DNA of 64,000 nucleotides from Labilithrix sp. Its GTDB lineage: Bacteria; Myxococcota_A; Polyangia; Polyangiales; Polyangiaceae. The number at the start of each line of letters is the position of its first letter. Positions within the stretch are counted from its first letter, which is position 1. The stretch lies in NCBI GenBank assembly GCA_019637155.1, contig JAHBWE010000006.1:1-64000 (forward strand), written 5' to 3'. Shown piece by piece: positions 7,676 to 18,899 of this stretch. Under the pieces are notes generated by a model that was not told where the DNA came from, ran no database searches, and was given only the letters and a program-made list of their open reading frames with translations. The position numbers were made by a program, and so were the translations under genes.

Positions 7676-9373
7676 CTAGCGCTTCTTGGTGCGGGGCGTC
7701 TTCTTTTTGGGGGTCTCGCGGGCCTGGCTGCGTTCGGAGCGGCCGCTGGGGCCGGCGAATACGAGCTCGAGCGTGTCGCCTTTTGCGCGGACGACGTAGT
7801 TCGGGACGCCGTCCTTGAAGGTGACGGTGAGCTCGGCGCCGCTCTCCTCGTTCGAGACGTTGAGGCCGGCGAGACGCGGGTCCTTGTCCGCGAGCGCGGC
7901 GGCGGGGTCGATGCTCTTGCGGTTCGGCGTCACGATCGTGAAGCCCGACGGCTGCGTCGCTCCCTGGATCGCCTCGATCGGGCCGTCCATCTTGATCTTG
8001 ATGATGTTCGGGCGCGAGCCGACCGGCCCGTTCGTGAACGGCGTGGGCTTGCCGGGCTTGCCCGTCCTCGGCGCCGCGGCCGCGGCGGTGAGCGGATCCA
8101 GCGGCGGCGTCACCGCGACGGCGGCGGGCGGGGGCTCCGGCGCCGGCGGCGCGGCCGCGACCTCCGCCGTCTCGGCGGGCGGCGCGCTCGCGAGCGGCGT
8201 GGGCGACGCCGGCTTCTTCATCGCGAAGAACACGAGGACGCCGGCGAGCCCGATCGTCCCCGCGATCACGGCCTTCTTCTTCTTGTCGAGCTTGGGCTTG
8301 GGCTTCGCGTCGTCGCCGTCCTCGAAGCGCTCCTCGTGGATGCTGCCGAGCCCGCCGCGCACGACCTTGCGGCCCTCTGCGTGGAGACCGCCGCCGGGCG
8401 CGGGCGCGGTCGTGCGACGAACCGGGATCTCGACGTCCTCGCCGGTCGACTGGCCGCGCCGCGCCTTCGCGGCGAGCAGCGCCGCCGCCGTCTTCGCGCG
8501 CGTCGCCCAGCTCACGATCGCGGGCGTGACCTTCGCCATCGCCGCCTTGAGCTTGTTCGGCGCGTCGTCTTCCTCTTCTTCCGTCGCGGCCGCGCGCGCT
8601 TGGGCGGGCTCGCCCTCGTCGCCCTCCACGACGTGGTCGTGTTCTTCGAGCGCCTCGTGCCCGCCGTCGGCGGAGTGCTCCATCGCGGGCGCGTCGTCGT
8701 GCGGCGTCGCGTCGATGGGCACCTCCATCGCTGCGAGCGACGACATGCTCGCGTGGCGGCCCTCTTCGTCGTCGTAGCGGAGACCGACGACGAGCTGCGG
8801 GACCTTCGAGCTCCCGTCCATCGCGACCTCGACCTTCTCGATGAGCGCGGGCCGCCGGTTCCCGGACGCCGCGTCCTCGAGCTCGAGCGGGCGATCCATG
8901 CGCAGGAACCCGAGCTCGGTGTACGCGGTGACGCCGCCCTTCATCTGGTCCTTGATCCGCGCGCGCATCGGCGACGCGAGGCCTTCGATGTGGAGCCGCA
9001 CCTTGCGCCCGGGCTCGTTCGGCGGCATCTGGCCCTCGCCGTCCTCCGCCATCCCGAGGATGCGCTGGAGCGCGACGGTGCTCGCGCCGTCGAGGTTGGT
9101 GAAGCGAATGCCGAACTCGCCACCCTCGCCCATGTCCTCCTTCCACACGACCTCGCCGGCGGCGGTGACGGTCATGCCGTGCCCGGTGTCGAACCGACAC
9201 ATCACCGGCTGCCCGACGTCGGGCAGGTACGCGGTGCGGAACGACATCCCCTCTTCGGACAGGTTGACCGCCTGCGCTTCGAACGACGGTCCAAGCGCTC
9301 CCGCCAGCTCGACCATCGCATCGAACGGGATGCGAGACGTACCAGGCGCGCGGCGATCGTGTGCATTGCTCAT
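7676..9373 (-). CDS. PilZ domain membrane protein with C-terminal AMIN-like domain
   Basis: A 565-residue protein. Residues about 8-115 form a PilZ-type domain (RRAPGTSRIPFDAMVELAG, then NLSEEGMSFRT and EFGIRFTNLD), which in many proteins binds c-di-GMP. I see an RRAPG stretch in place of a canonical RxxxR, so ligand binding is uncertain. A long Ala/Glu/Asp-rich linker leads to one transmembrane helix (KKAVIAGTIGLAGVLVFFAM, about residue 375). A Pro/Ala-rich segment and a beta-rich AMIN-like domain ending ELVFAGPSG follow. The ATG at 9373 is preceded by GGAGG six bases upstream, so it is preferred over the ATG at 9400. It may couple c-di-GMP to the cell envelope. Confidence 0.8.
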   Translation of the reverse strand: MSNAHDRRAPGTSRIPFDAMVELAGALGPSFEAQAVNLSEEGMSFRTAYLPDVGQPVMCRFDTGHGMTVTAAGEVVWKEDMGEGGEFGIRFTNLDGASTVALQRILGMAEDGEGQMPPNEPGRKVRLHIEGLASPMRARIKDQMKGGVTAYTELGFLRMDRPLELEDAASGNRRPALIEKVEVAMDGSSKVPQLVVGLRYDDEEGRHASMSSLAAMEVPIDATPHDDAPAMEHSADGGHEALEEHDHVVEGDEGEPAQARAAATEEEEDDAPNKLKAAMAKVTPAIVSWATRAKTAAALLAAKARRGQSTGEDVEIPVRRTTAPAPGGGLHAEGRKVVRGGLGSIHEERFEDGDDAKPKPKLDKKKKAVIAGTIGLAGVLVFFAMKKPASPTPLASAPPAETAEVAAAPPAPEPPPAAVAVTPPLDPLTAAAAAPRTGKPGKPTPFTNGPVGSRPNIIKIKMDGPIEAIQGATQPSGFTIVTPNRKSIDPAAALADKDPRLAGLNVSNEESGAELTVTFKDGVPNYVVRAKGDTLELVFAGPSGRSERSQARETPKKKTPRTKKR

Positions 9374-9448
9374 GGATTTCCTCCGGGACATCCTTCCCAT
9401 ACGGAGGAACGCGGAGCGGGGCCAAATTCTCGACCCGTCGCACGAGCG

Positions 9449-11032
<1,584 letters not shown>

Positions 11033-11077
11033 CTCGCGCCGCTACATAACCCGTCCGGCGCGAGAAGCCGAGAGGCG

Positions 11078-12238
11078 TCACGGGACCGTGATGCGCACCT
11101 TGATGTTGTAGCTGGCGGCGCCCGGCGCGGTGGGGCGCAAGGTGTACGTCTTGCCGGCGTGGAACGGGATCGAGCCACCGGCGAACGTGAACGGCTCGCC
11201 GTCCGCCGTCCCCATCACGCCGAAGCCGCTGGGGGGCGTGCTCGACCACGTGATCACCATCATCGTGGCGTCGGGGTCCAGCACGAATTGGACGATATCC
11301 ACGTCTCCGACCCCGAGCGTCCCGCAGAAATCGAACCCGGTGCCCGGCGCCTCGTTCGGGCTCTCGTCGTTCGGCTCCGTCTCGTGCACCGCGCCCTCGG
11401 GGCAATGCGCGAAGGGGTCCCCCGCGTCGTGGCCGCCGTCGTGACCGCCGTCGTCGCCGTGGCTCGCGGCGTCGGACGCGGTGCCGCCGTCGTCGCCGCA
11501 CGTCTCCGTGCACGTGATCATGTCGCCGCAGCCGTCGGGGCGAACGCCGCACGCGTCGCCGCTCGCCGCGTAGCTCGCGCACGTGAGCGGCTGGCACGAG
11601 CCGCCGTCCTGCGTCGTGCCGCCGTCGAGGCCGCCGCCGTCCTGCGGGTCGGGTCCGGGTCCGCCGTCGTCGGCCGCGTCGTCCGTCGGGACGGCGGGGA
11701 CGAACACGCTGAAGTGCGTCGTCTCCGCGGCGACGTGCGTCGCGTCGCGCACGGTGGTGGGGAGGCGCTCGTAGCTCGTCGTGCCGTCGGGCGCGGTGAG
11801 CACGACGACGTCGGCGGCGGTCTTCCCCGCGGGGAGCTTCGCCGGATCGAGCTCGAGCACGACCGTGACCGCCTTGTTGAACTCGAGGCCCGACGGGCCG
11901 AAGACGTGCGGCGTGCCGACCGGCGTCGCCTGCGCGGGCGGCGGCGCCCCCGGAGACTCCTTCACCGTGATCTGCACGTTGTTCGACAGCGCGCCGGAGG
12001 GGATCTCGACGCCGGTGCCCTTGCCCGTCATCACGTCGCCGCCGGCGGGGCCCACCGACGCCGCGCCTTCGGTCGGCGTCTTCACCGGACCCGGCGGCGA
12101 GACGACCCCCGTGTCCGGCGTGACCGGGCCCGCATCGGCAGAGCTCGCCGCGGGATCGTCGCTGCTGCACGCGACCACGGCCTCGGCCACCGTCAGCGCG
12201 GCGGCGATCACGAAGACGGAACGGCGGAGAAGGCTCAT
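11078..12238 (-). CDS. ZU5-like surface lipoprotein
   Basis: A 386-residue exported protein. The signal peptide MSLLRRSVFVIAAALTVAEA ends in lipobox VVAC. Residues about 50-160 contain GGDVMTGKGTGVEIPSGALS and ITVKESPGAP, a ZU5-like pattern seen in many myxobacterial surface proteins. An Asp/Gly-rich linker with a Cys-rich insert (CQPLTCASYAASGDACG.., CGDMITCTETCG) comes next. A C-terminal beta-sandwich similar to pre-peptidase-like domains (TEPNDESPNEA at its start, YNIKVRITVP at the end) closes the protein. The ATG at 12238 is chosen because it begins the signal peptide; an upstream in-frame ATG at 12325 is unsupported. It is divergent from the kinase at 12372. Function is unknown. Confidence 0.75.
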   Translation of the reverse strand: MSLLRRSVFVIAAALTVAEAVVACSSDDPAASSADAGPVTPDTGVVSPPGPVKTPTEGAASVGPAGGDVMTGKGTGVEIPSGALSNNVQITVKESPGAPPPAQATPVGTPHVFGPSGLEFNKAVTVVLELDPAKLPAGKTAADVVVLTAPDGTTSYERLPTTVRDATHVAAETTHFSVFVPAVPTDDAADDGGPGPDPQDGGGLDGGTTQDGGSCQPLTCASYAASGDACGVRPDGCGDMITCTETCGDDGGTASDAASHGDDGGHDGGHDAGDPFAHCPEGAVHETEPNDESPNEAPGTGFDFCGTLGVGDVDIVQFVLDPDATMMVITWSSTPPSGFGVMGTADGEPFTFAGGSIPFHAGKTYTLRPTAPGAASYNIKVRITVP

Positions 12239-12371
12239 GACCGGCCCAATCTCGCCCGAGACGCGCCGGCGCTCAACCGATCTCGCTCGGGGAAGAGCTC
12301 GAAGAAGAGCGCGGAGCACATGCACGCGCTGGCATCGTGGTCGCGGCGCACTTATTCTCTGCTCCAGCCCG

Positions 12372-13973
12372 ATGGCGGAAGCTCCGAACCCCTATCCCGG
12401 ACCCGGCGAGACCGTCAACGACCGCTTCCGGATCGAGAAGCTGCTCGGCGAAGGCGGCATGGGCGCGGTCGCGCGCGCGACGCACCTCGTCCTCGGCGGT
12501 CCCGTCGCGCTGAAGTTCATGAACCCGCAGTTCATGTCCTTCCCCGGCGCGGTGGAGCGCTTCCTCAACGAAGGCCGCGCCAGCAACGCGATCAAGAGCG
12601 ACCACGTCCTGCCCGTCACCGACGTCGGCTCCACCGAGAACGGCACGCCGTTCCTCGTCATGGAGTGCCTCTACGGCCTCGACCTCGCCGACCTCCTCGC
12701 GCGCGACGGGCCGTCGGGTCTCCCCGTCGAGCGCGCGGTGCACTTCACGATTCAGATCCTCCGCGGGCTCCAGGCCGCGCACGCGATCAACATCATCCAC
12801 CGCGACATGAAGCCGTCGAACTGCTTCGTCGTGACCCACGACGGCGAAGCCGACTTCGTGAAGATCCTCGACTTCGGGATCAGCAAGGTCGTGCAGCCGG
12901 GCCAGTCGTCGCTCACGCAGACGAACTCGGCGCTCGGCACGCCGCTCTACATGTCGCCGGAGCAGGCGCGGAGCCCGCGCGACGTCGATCACCGCTCGGA
13001 CATCTACTCCGTCGGCGTCATCCTCTACGAGCTCCTGTGCGGGCGCACGCCCTTCTTCTCCGAGAGCGGCGAGTTCACCGAGATCCTCTTCCAGCTCTTC
13101 ACCGCCGATCCGCCGCCGATCCGCGAGACGCGCCCCGACCTGCCGGAGGAGCTCGCGGCGGTGGTGCACAAGGCGCTCGCGCGCGAGGTCGACCAGCGCC
13201 ACGCGACCGCGCTCGAGCTCGCGGAGGCCCTCCTCCCGTTCGCGAACGCGAAGAGCGCGACCCTCGTCGAGCGGATGCGCGGCTTCAAGGCGCCGAGCAA
13301 GGAGTCGATCATCCCCGGCGACAACGGCCTCCCGACGTCGATGGCCGCGTTCTCTCAGCTCGCCCGCGGCCAGAGCACGGACGTGATGGCGAACCGCCCG
13401 ACGACGGACGTGCAGAAGGGCGCGCCCGTCACCGAGATCATCGAGAACGCGCCGAAGCCGGAGACCCCGGCTCAGAAGAAGACGGCGGTGCTCGACGTCA
13501 AGCCCGAGACGCCGAGCTCGGTCGCGCTCGGGAAGACGCAGTTCGACGCGCGCGTCGCGAAGCCCGGCGTCTCGACCGATCTCGGCGCCTCCGTCGACAA
13601 CACCGAGCCGCCGCCGGCGCCCGAGAAGCGCTCGCCGATCATCTACGCGATCCCGGCCGTGGCCGCGCTCGTCATCGGAGCCGGCGTCGTGGTCCTCATG
13701 CAGAAGGGCGGCTCGAGCAACGGGACCACGACCGGGACGCAACCCACCGTGTCGGCGCCGACCGCGGTCGAGACTGCGTCCGCGCCGCCGGTCGTCACCC
13801 CGAGCGCGACGCCGTCGGTCGAGGTCTCCGCGACCCCCTCGACGTCCGCGCCCATGATCGCGAGCGCGCCGACGACCGCGCCGGGTCCGGCGCCGGCTCC
13901 GGGCCCCGCCCCCGTCATGCGCCCCACCACGCAGCAGGACAAGACCCTCAACAACACGGGCATCAAGCAATAA
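12372..13973 (+). CDS. Membrane-anchored Ser/Thr protein kinase (PknB-like)
   Basis: A 533-residue kinase. The kinase domain occupies about residues 15-280, with glycine loop LLGEGGMGAVARA, catalytic IIHRDMKPSN, ILDFGISK and the activation-segment end GTPLYMSPEQ. A juxtamembrane linker leads to one transmembrane helix (IPAVAALVIGAGVVVLM, near residue 425). An extracytoplasmic Pro/Ala/Thr-rich tail without a recognisable sensor domain ends the protein. The ATG at 12372 starts just before the conserved N-terminus; the longer in-frame start at 11781 overlaps the divergent lipoprotein gene and is rejected. A PEGA protein follows 48 bp downstream in the same direction and may be a partner. Confidence 0.9.
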   Translation: MAEAPNPYPGPGETVNDRFRIEKLLGEGGMGAVARATHLVLGGPVALKFMNPQFMSFPGAVERFLNEGRASNAIKSDHVLPVTDVGSTENGTPFLVMECLYGLDLADLLARDGPSGLPVERAVHFTIQILRGLQAAHAINIIHRDMKPSNCFVVTHDGEADFVKILDFGISKVVQPGQSSLTQTNSALGTPLYMSPEQARSPRDVDHRSDIYSVGVILYELLCGRTPFFSESGEFTEILFQLFTADPPPIRETRPDLPEELAAVVHKALAREVDQRHATALELAEALLPFANAKSATLVERMRGFKAPSKESIIPGDNGLPTSMAAFSQLARGQSTDVMANRPTTDVQKGAPVTEIIENAPKPETPAQKKTAVLDVKPETPSSVALGKTQFDARVAKPGVSTDLGASVDNTEPPPAPEKRSPIIYAIPAVAALVIGAGVVVLMQKGGSSNGTTTGTQPTVSAPTAVETASAPPVVTPSATPSVEVSATPSTSAPMIASAPTTAPGPAPAPGPAPVMRPTTQQDKTLNNTGIKQ

Positions 13974-14021
13974 GAAACGGCGCACCGAGGCTCGGGTTTG
14001 ATTTAGCCTGAGGCCGCGATC

Positions 14022-15242
14022 ATGCGCTCGACCTACCTTCGTCATCTCGCGCTTCCGCTCGCGATCGCGCTGACGGTGCCCACCGTCGTCGCGACGTACC
14101 CGACCGCCGCCTGGGCGCAGGCGAAGAAACAAACGATTCGCGAGCAGCTGCCGCTCGAGGCGCGCGGTCACTGGGACGCCGGCATCGCGCTCGTCAACAA
14201 CGGCAAGTGGGCGCAGGCGCGCACGAGCTTCGCCGCCGCCTACGACATGTCGAAGAACCCGCGCGTGCTCTTCAACGTCGCGGTCTGCGAGAAGAACATC
14301 GCCCAGTACCACCGCGCGTGGGCCACGATCCAGAGCCAGCTCGCGGAGAAGAGCAAGCTCCCCGCCGACGAGATCGCGGACGCGCAGCAGTTCGCGGCGG
14401 GCCTCGAGAAGTTCATCGCCCACATCACGATCGACATCGATCAGAAGGACGCGGAGATCTACGTCAACGACGACAAGATCGACAACGCGAAGCTCCCCGG
14501 TCCGATCGACACGTCGGGCGGTCCGATCAAGGTCCGCGCGGTGAAGCCCGGTTTCGCGGAGGCGACGGAGACGAAGGAGGTCGCCGGCGGCCGGCAGGAC
14601 ACCTTCACGATCAAGATGCAGGCGCTCGAGCGCACCACGATCGTGAACGTCAACGTCATCGGCCCGCCGCGCGCGACGGTGAAGGTCGACAACCAGGAGG
14701 TCGGCCAGACGCCGTACTCGGGGCCGGTCCGCGTCTCGGAGACGCCGCACCAGATCTCGGTCGAGGCGCCCGGCTACGTCACGGGTGTTCAGCCCCTCGT
14801 CGTGAAGGAGGGGCCCCCGATCAACCTCACGATGACGCTCGCGCCGGAGCAGGCGAAGGGCAAGCTCGTCGTCGTCACCAAGCCGCCGGGCGCGACGATC
14901 GAGATCGACGGCAAGCAGGTCGGCGCGACGCGGTGGGAGGGTCCGGTCGACGCGCGCGTGCACCAGGTCACCGTCAAAAAGCCTGGATATTACACGTGGA
15001 GCTACGAGGCCGACGTCCCCCGCGGCGGCGAGCGGTCCCTGAGCGCCTCGCTCAACGAGGACCGCAACACGAGCTTCGTGCCCTGGCTCATCGGTACGAT
15101 CGTCGTCGGAGGTGCGCTCATCGTCGGGATCGTGCTCCTCGCCACGCCGCCCGATCAGAAGCCGATCAACGGAACGCTCGACCCGTTCACTGTCCGGACG
15201 AACAGCCGTCCCGGCGGCGGTTTCCCGGGCTTCCAGTTCTGA
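14022..15242 (+). CDS. PEGA-repeat envelope protein with a C-terminal transmembrane helix
   Basis: A 406-residue protein with an N-terminal signal peptide (SLAIALTVPTVVATYPTAAWAQ-like, cut after AQA). A TPR-like region (DAGIALVNNGKWAQARTSFAAAYD, about residues 45-110) is followed by three or four PEGA modules. These show their typical pattern: ATVKVDNQEVGQTPYSGPV and GATIEIDGKQVGATRWEGPV. A late hydrophobic helix (WLIGTIVVGGALIVGIVLLA) anchors it. PEGA proteins are thought to act at the cell surface or periplasm. Position 48 bp after a Ser/Thr kinase is a common myxobacterial arrangement. GAGG lies 9 to 12 bp before the ATG. Confidence 0.82.
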   Translation: MRSTYLRHLALPLAIALTVPTVVATYPTAAWAQAKKQTIREQLPLEARGHWDAGIALVNNGKWAQARTSFAAAYDMSKNPRVLFNVAVCEKNIAQYHRAWATIQSQLAEKSKLPADEIADAQQFAAGLEKFIAHITIDIDQKDAEIYVNDDKIDNAKLPGPIDTSGGPIKVRAVKPGFAEATETKEVAGGRQDTFTIKMQALERTTIVNVNVIGPPRATVKVDNQEVGQTPYSGPVRVSETPHQISVEAPGYVTGVQPLVVKEGPPINLTMTLAPEQAKGKLVVVTKPPGATIEIDGKQVGATRWEGPVDARVHQVTVKKPGYYTWSYEADVPRGGERSLSASLNEDRNTSFVPWLIGTIVVGGALIVGIVLLATPPDQKPINGTLDPFTVRTNSRPGGGFPGFQF

Positions 15243-15343
15243 GGAGCCGATGTGCGCCGCGACATCGCGGTCGCGTCAACCATTCGGCCGACTCGCTTCG
15301 CGCGCCCTTAAATGTCACGTTCAAATCCCGCTGGAGATTGAGC

Positions 15344-17455
15344 ATGCGTTCCTTCATTCGTCACGGGTCGGTCGTCGGTGCGTTCCTTGGAGCCATCATC
15401 GCAAGCGCAGGCTGCGAGCAGAAGAAGGCGACCGAGTACGTCACCGGCGTCTCGACGCAGGTGCAGGTGCCGCGCGATCTCAAGGCGGTCCGCATCACGC
15501 TGTCGACGGGCGGCATCCAGAGCTTCTGCCAGAGCTACCGCGTCCACAACGGGAAGGTCCTCCTGCCGCGCACGCTCGGCAACCTCCCCTCGACGGAGGA
15601 CGCGATCTCGCGCTCGGGCCCGGTCACGTTCTCGATCGTCGGCCTCACCGACGACTACTCGCCCGAGTCGGCGAACCCGGTCTTTGCAGACTGCAGCTCC
15701 GCCGCGCAGGTCAACGCGAACAGCGTCCGCATCCTTCGCCGCAGCACGCAGCCGTACGTCCCCGAGCGGATCCTCTTCTTGCCGATGCCGCTCAAGTACT
15801 CCTGCTACGACAAGCAGTGCCCCGACAACCTGACGTGCAGGGGCGGCACGTGCGTGCCGGGCGAGCTCACCGCCGAGCAGGCTGCGCTCTTGCCCCCGTA
15901 CAGCGAGGACCTCGGCGACGGCAGGGGCGGCGATTGCTTCAACCTCGGCCTCTGCATGGGCGCGGCGGTGCCGGCCGTCACGGTGAACCCGCAGGACTGC
16001 ACGTTCGCGGTCGCGGAGTCGAAGGACGCGCCGGTCCCGAACCCGAACCTCATTCGTACCGCCTGCACGACGGACGACGAGTGCAACCCGCCGGGGACCG
16101 AGGAGGCGAAGAGGAGGAAGTGCGGGACGACGGACGCGGGGCGGTGCGACCTGCTCCCGCCGAATTCGCCGCCGTGGACCGGCGTGAACGTGGAGATCAC
16201 GTACGACGGCGGTCACACGAAGGAGTACCTCGATCTCGATCCGGACGAGGGCTTCACGATCCCCGATCCGACGAAGCCGCAGATCTTCAAGCTCGCGCCG
16301 GGGCTCTGCGAGATGTGGCGCGGCGTCGACGCGCAAGGCGTCGCCACGTCCCATCGCATCTCGAGCATCCGCGCGGGCGGCACCTGCGTGCCGAAGACGG
16401 CGACGCAGCCGATCTGCCATGACGACGCGCTCCGGCTGATGGGCGCGAACGACGCGGGCGACGTCACCGACGTCGGCGTCTGCAAGGTGTTCAAGCTCGA
16501 CACCGTCAGCGCCGCGCTCGCGGTCGTCATCGACAAGACGCAGGACCACGCGTCCTTCTTCGAGGAGAAGCCGGAGCAGCGCGACGCGCTCGACGACGTC
16601 GCGACCGCGGTGCAAAACCCTGCCTTCGAGCGCACGCAGATCGGCCTCTTCTTCGCGCCCGGAGGCGCGGTGCCCGCCTGCGGGCTGCGTCCGGCGGAGC
16701 GTCCCACGCCCCCGGAGCTCAACCTCTCCGCCGCGAGGGACTTCGTCACCGCCAAGATCCGCGAGAACGGCACCTCGCTCGGCGCGTCGCCGGCCTCGAT
16801 CGAGGGTGAGCTCGAGTCCGCCTATGCGTTCTTGCGCGGCCTCGACGTGTCGCGCCGCGCGGTGCTCGTCATCGGCAAGAACAGGCTCGACACGAGCACC
16901 TGCGGCGACGACAAGACGCCGTCGCAGCTCGCCGAGGCGCAGTGGAACACGCCGGGCGAGACGAAGCCGGTCTACACGTACGCCATCCAGATCACGGGCG
17001 ACGAGACGACGAGCGACAAGTCGGCGATCGTCCTCGCGGGCAAGGGCGCGCCGCTCGTCAACGGGCTCACCGCCTATACGCCGATCCCCGGCACCAACGT
17101 GCAGAAGAAGTTCGAGGCGTTCAACGAGGTGATCAACCGCCTCGCCTCGTGCGTCTACGACGTCCCGGACGGGCAGACGATCACGAACGAGGATCGCCTG
17201 AACTTCGCCGACCCCCTCACCGGCGCGCAGAGCAGCATCAACTTCAACGCCGCGTGCACGGCCGACGGCGCCGCGGGCATCCAGGGCTGGGGCTTCGAGG
17301 GCGGAGGCAACGACCGCCGCGTCGTCGTCTGCGGCGACGACTGCACGAAGTACCGCCAAGCCCTCTCCTTCGGCACCGGCTTCGCCGCCACCTACACCCA
17401 ACCCGGCCTCCCAGTCCCCATGCACGTAACCCCCAAGGCCTGCTTCACGAAGTAG
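15344..17455 (+). CDS. Large Cys-containing lipoprotein with vWA-like region, unknown function
   Basis: A 703-residue exported protein beginning MRSFIRHGSVVGAFLGAII and ending its signal at lipobox SAGC. The first third is beta-rich. It is followed by short Cys-rich segments (SCYDKQCPDNLTCRGGTCVPG, CTTDDECNPPG) of the kind found in Myxococcota adhesin-like proteins. The second half has ALAVVIDKTQDHASFFEEKP and RAVLVIGKN, which could be a degenerate von Willebrand A fold. The C-terminus carries paired Cys (CGDDCTKYR). I do not recognise a defined family. An ATG at 14207 in the same frame lies inside the preceding gene and is not used. Its 3' end faces the gene at 17594, with an R1 repeat between. 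Confidence 0.75.
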   Translation: MRSFIRHGSVVGAFLGAIIASAGCEQKKATEYVTGVSTQVQVPRDLKAVRITLSTGGIQSFCQSYRVHNGKVLLPRTLGNLPSTEDAISRSGPVTFSIVGLTDDYSPESANPVFADCSSAAQVNANSVRILRRSTQPYVPERILFLPMPLKYSCYDKQCPDNLTCRGGTCVPGELTAEQAALLPPYSEDLGDGRGGDCFNLGLCMGAAVPAVTVNPQDCTFAVAESKDAPVPNPNLIRTACTTDDECNPPGTEEAKRRKCGTTDAGRCDLLPPNSPPWTGVNVEITYDGGHTKEYLDLDPDEGFTIPDPTKPQIFKLAPGLCEMWRGVDAQGVATSHRISSIRAGGTCVPKTATQPICHDDALRLMGANDAGDVTDVGVCKVFKLDTVSAALAVVIDKTQDHASFFEEKPEQRDALDDVATAVQNPAFERTQIGLFFAPGGAVPACGLRPAERPTPPELNLSAARDFVTAKIRENGTSLGASPASIEGELESAYAFLRGLDVSRRAVLVIGKNRLDTSTCGDDKTPSQLAEAQWNTPGETKPVYTYAIQITGDETTSDKSAIVLAGKGAPLVNGLTAYTPIPGTNVQKKFEAFNEVINRLASCVYDVPDGQTITNEDRLNFADPLTGAQSSINFNAACTADGAAGIQGWGFEGGGNDRRVVVCGDDCTKYRQALSFGTGFAATYTQPGLPVPMHVTPKACFTK

Positions 17456-17484
17456 CAAGAACACGCGCAAACGCGCATCCCGCC

Positions 17485-17590
17485 GGGGCCCCAGAAGCGG
17501 CCGCGCAAGCGGGCGCGCAGCGCCCCGAGCGCGAAGCGCGAGGGCCGTGTCTGGGGTGGGGGTGTCGGGGGCGAAGCCCCCGACGTTGAG
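17485..17590 (+). repeat. Interspersed repeat R1, copy 2
   Basis: About 106 bp in the same orientation as copy 1. It lies between two convergent genes (stops at 17455 and 17594). The terminal hairpin has a 9-bp stem GTCGGGGGC/GCCCCCGAC with loop GAA; the middle segment differs from copy 1 (CCCCGAGCGCGAAGCGCG). The placement fits a bidirectional terminator or a REP-like element. Confidence 0.8.
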
Positions 17591-17593
17591 TGA

Positions 17594-18706
17594 CTAAGGC
17601 CCGAACATCATGCCGAGGGTCGGGCCGATGAAGAACTGTGCGTTCGACGCGAGCTCGTAGGCTGGGGTCGAGAGACCTTCGAAGCCCAGGCGGTGAATGC
17701 CGCCGCGGGGGGTGATGGGGTTGTCCTCGTCGAGCGCGGTGCCGGGGGCCTCGAGGAGGAAGCGGAAGCCGAGCGTGACGGAGATGCCCTTCGTGAGGCG
17801 GTAGCCGACGGACGGCTCGATGATGATGGCGGGGCTGAGATAGGAGACCGTGTCCGCGCCGTAGCGATCCGTCGCGCCGGTCACGGTGGCGCGCGCCTCG
17901 CGCACGAGCGACATGAAGCGGTAGGAGAGGCCGACGCCGAAGGGGATCGTGACGCGGATCTTCCGCCACTGCTTCGTGACGCGCACGCGCGCGGCGAGCA
18001 CGCCGCCGGCGCGGCGGACGGTGAACTCCTCGGTCCGCGCGGGATCGCCGCTGATCGCGCCGATCGTCGACGCGGCCGCCCACTCATTCTTGATCGTCCG
18101 CGCGTCGTAGGAGCCCTCGAGGAACAGCTCCATGCCGACGGGGTCCCAGTGGTAGCCGAAGAAGCCGCCGACGCCGCCGGCGAGGCCGTCCGGCGTGCTG
18201 CACGAGAGGAGGGTGGGGATCTCGCCCTTGCGTTCGCACTGCGTCTCGAGCGAGCTGCCGGTGCCGCCCGGCGTGAACGCGCCGAGGAGCGTGAAGCCGC
18301 CGTAGAGGCCTTCGAGCCACTCGACCTCTTCGACCTCCTGCGTCTGGACGTTGCTCGACAGCGCGAGCGTCAGCGTCTTGTTGACGGGGTCTTTGTCGAT
18401 GACGAGCTGCTCCGTGTACGTGTCGTAGCCCTCGCGTACGATCTTCAGCTCGTGGGTGCCGCTCCCGAGCTCTCCGGTGAAGGTGCCCTCACCGACGAGC
18501 GCGCCGTCGATGTAGATCGAGCCCTTGAGATCGGAGGTGGAGATCTTCACCGGCGCCGACGTGGACGCGGGCGCAGGCGTCGGCGCGGGCGCGGGTGCCG
18601 GCGCGGGCGTGTCGGCTGGCGAAGGAGCCTGGGCATACGCATTCGTCGCCGCGGCGAGGACGGACGCTGCGACGACGAGCGGAGCGACACGACGAAGGAG
18701 ACGCAT
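17594..18706 (-). CDS. PEGA-domain outer-membrane beta-barrel protein
   Basis: A 370-residue protein with a Sec signal peptide (MRLLRRVAPLVVAASVLAAA..AYAQA). A Pro/Ala linker follows, then one PEGA module (KGSIYIDGALVGEGTFTGEL..HELKIVREGY, about residues 60-120). The remaining 230 residues are alternating hydrophobic strands with aromatic girdles, for example GVGLSYRFMSLV and VGYRLTKGISVTLGFRFLL. They end in IGPTLGMMFGP, the kind of terminus expected of an outer-membrane barrel. It could link a periplasmic ligand to the outer membrane. It is related in style to the PEGA proteins at 14022 and 38104 but differs in having the barrel. Confidence 0.75.
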   Translation of the reverse strand: MRLLRRVAPLVVAASVLAAATNAYAQAPSPADTPAPAPAPAPTPAPASTSAPVKISTSDLKGSIYIDGALVGEGTFTGELGSGTHELKIVREGYDTYTEQLVIDKDPVNKTLTLALSSNVQTQEVEEVEWLEGLYGGFTLLGAFTPGGTGSSLETQCERKGEIPTLLSCSTPDGLAGGVGGFFGYHWDPVGMELFLEGSYDARTIKNEWAAASTIGAISGDPARTEEFTVRRAGGVLAARVRVTKQWRKIRVTIPFGVGLSYRFMSLVREARATVTGATDRYGADTVSYLSPAIIIEPSVGYRLTKGISVTLGFRFLLEAPGTALDEDNPITPRGGIHRLGFEGLSTPAYELASNAQFFIGPTLGMMFGP

Positions 18707-18733
18707 CGCGCCGCAGACTACAACAGTCCGGGT

Positions 18734-18841
18734 CTCATCGTCAGGGGCTTCGCCCCCGACACCCCCACCCCAGACACGGCCCTCGCGCGGAGCGCGCTCG
18801 GGTCGCTTCGCGACCGCTTTCGCGGCCGCTTCTGGGGCCCC
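18734..18841 (-). repeat. Interspersed repeat R1, copy 3 (inverted)
   Basis: The complement of copies 1 and 2. It lies between the KamA stop (18900) and the start of the PEGA barrel gene (18706), so again 3' of a gene. The hairpin has GCCCCTGAC on one arm against GTCGGGGGC, one change that still pairs as G-U in RNA. The middle segment is longer and differs (TCGCTTCGCGACCGC). Confidence 0.78.
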
Positions 18842-18899
18842 TTTGTCGCGTTCGTTTCGACAACCTCCCCCGGGGCCTCGGGGGTTCGTGTTTGGTTGC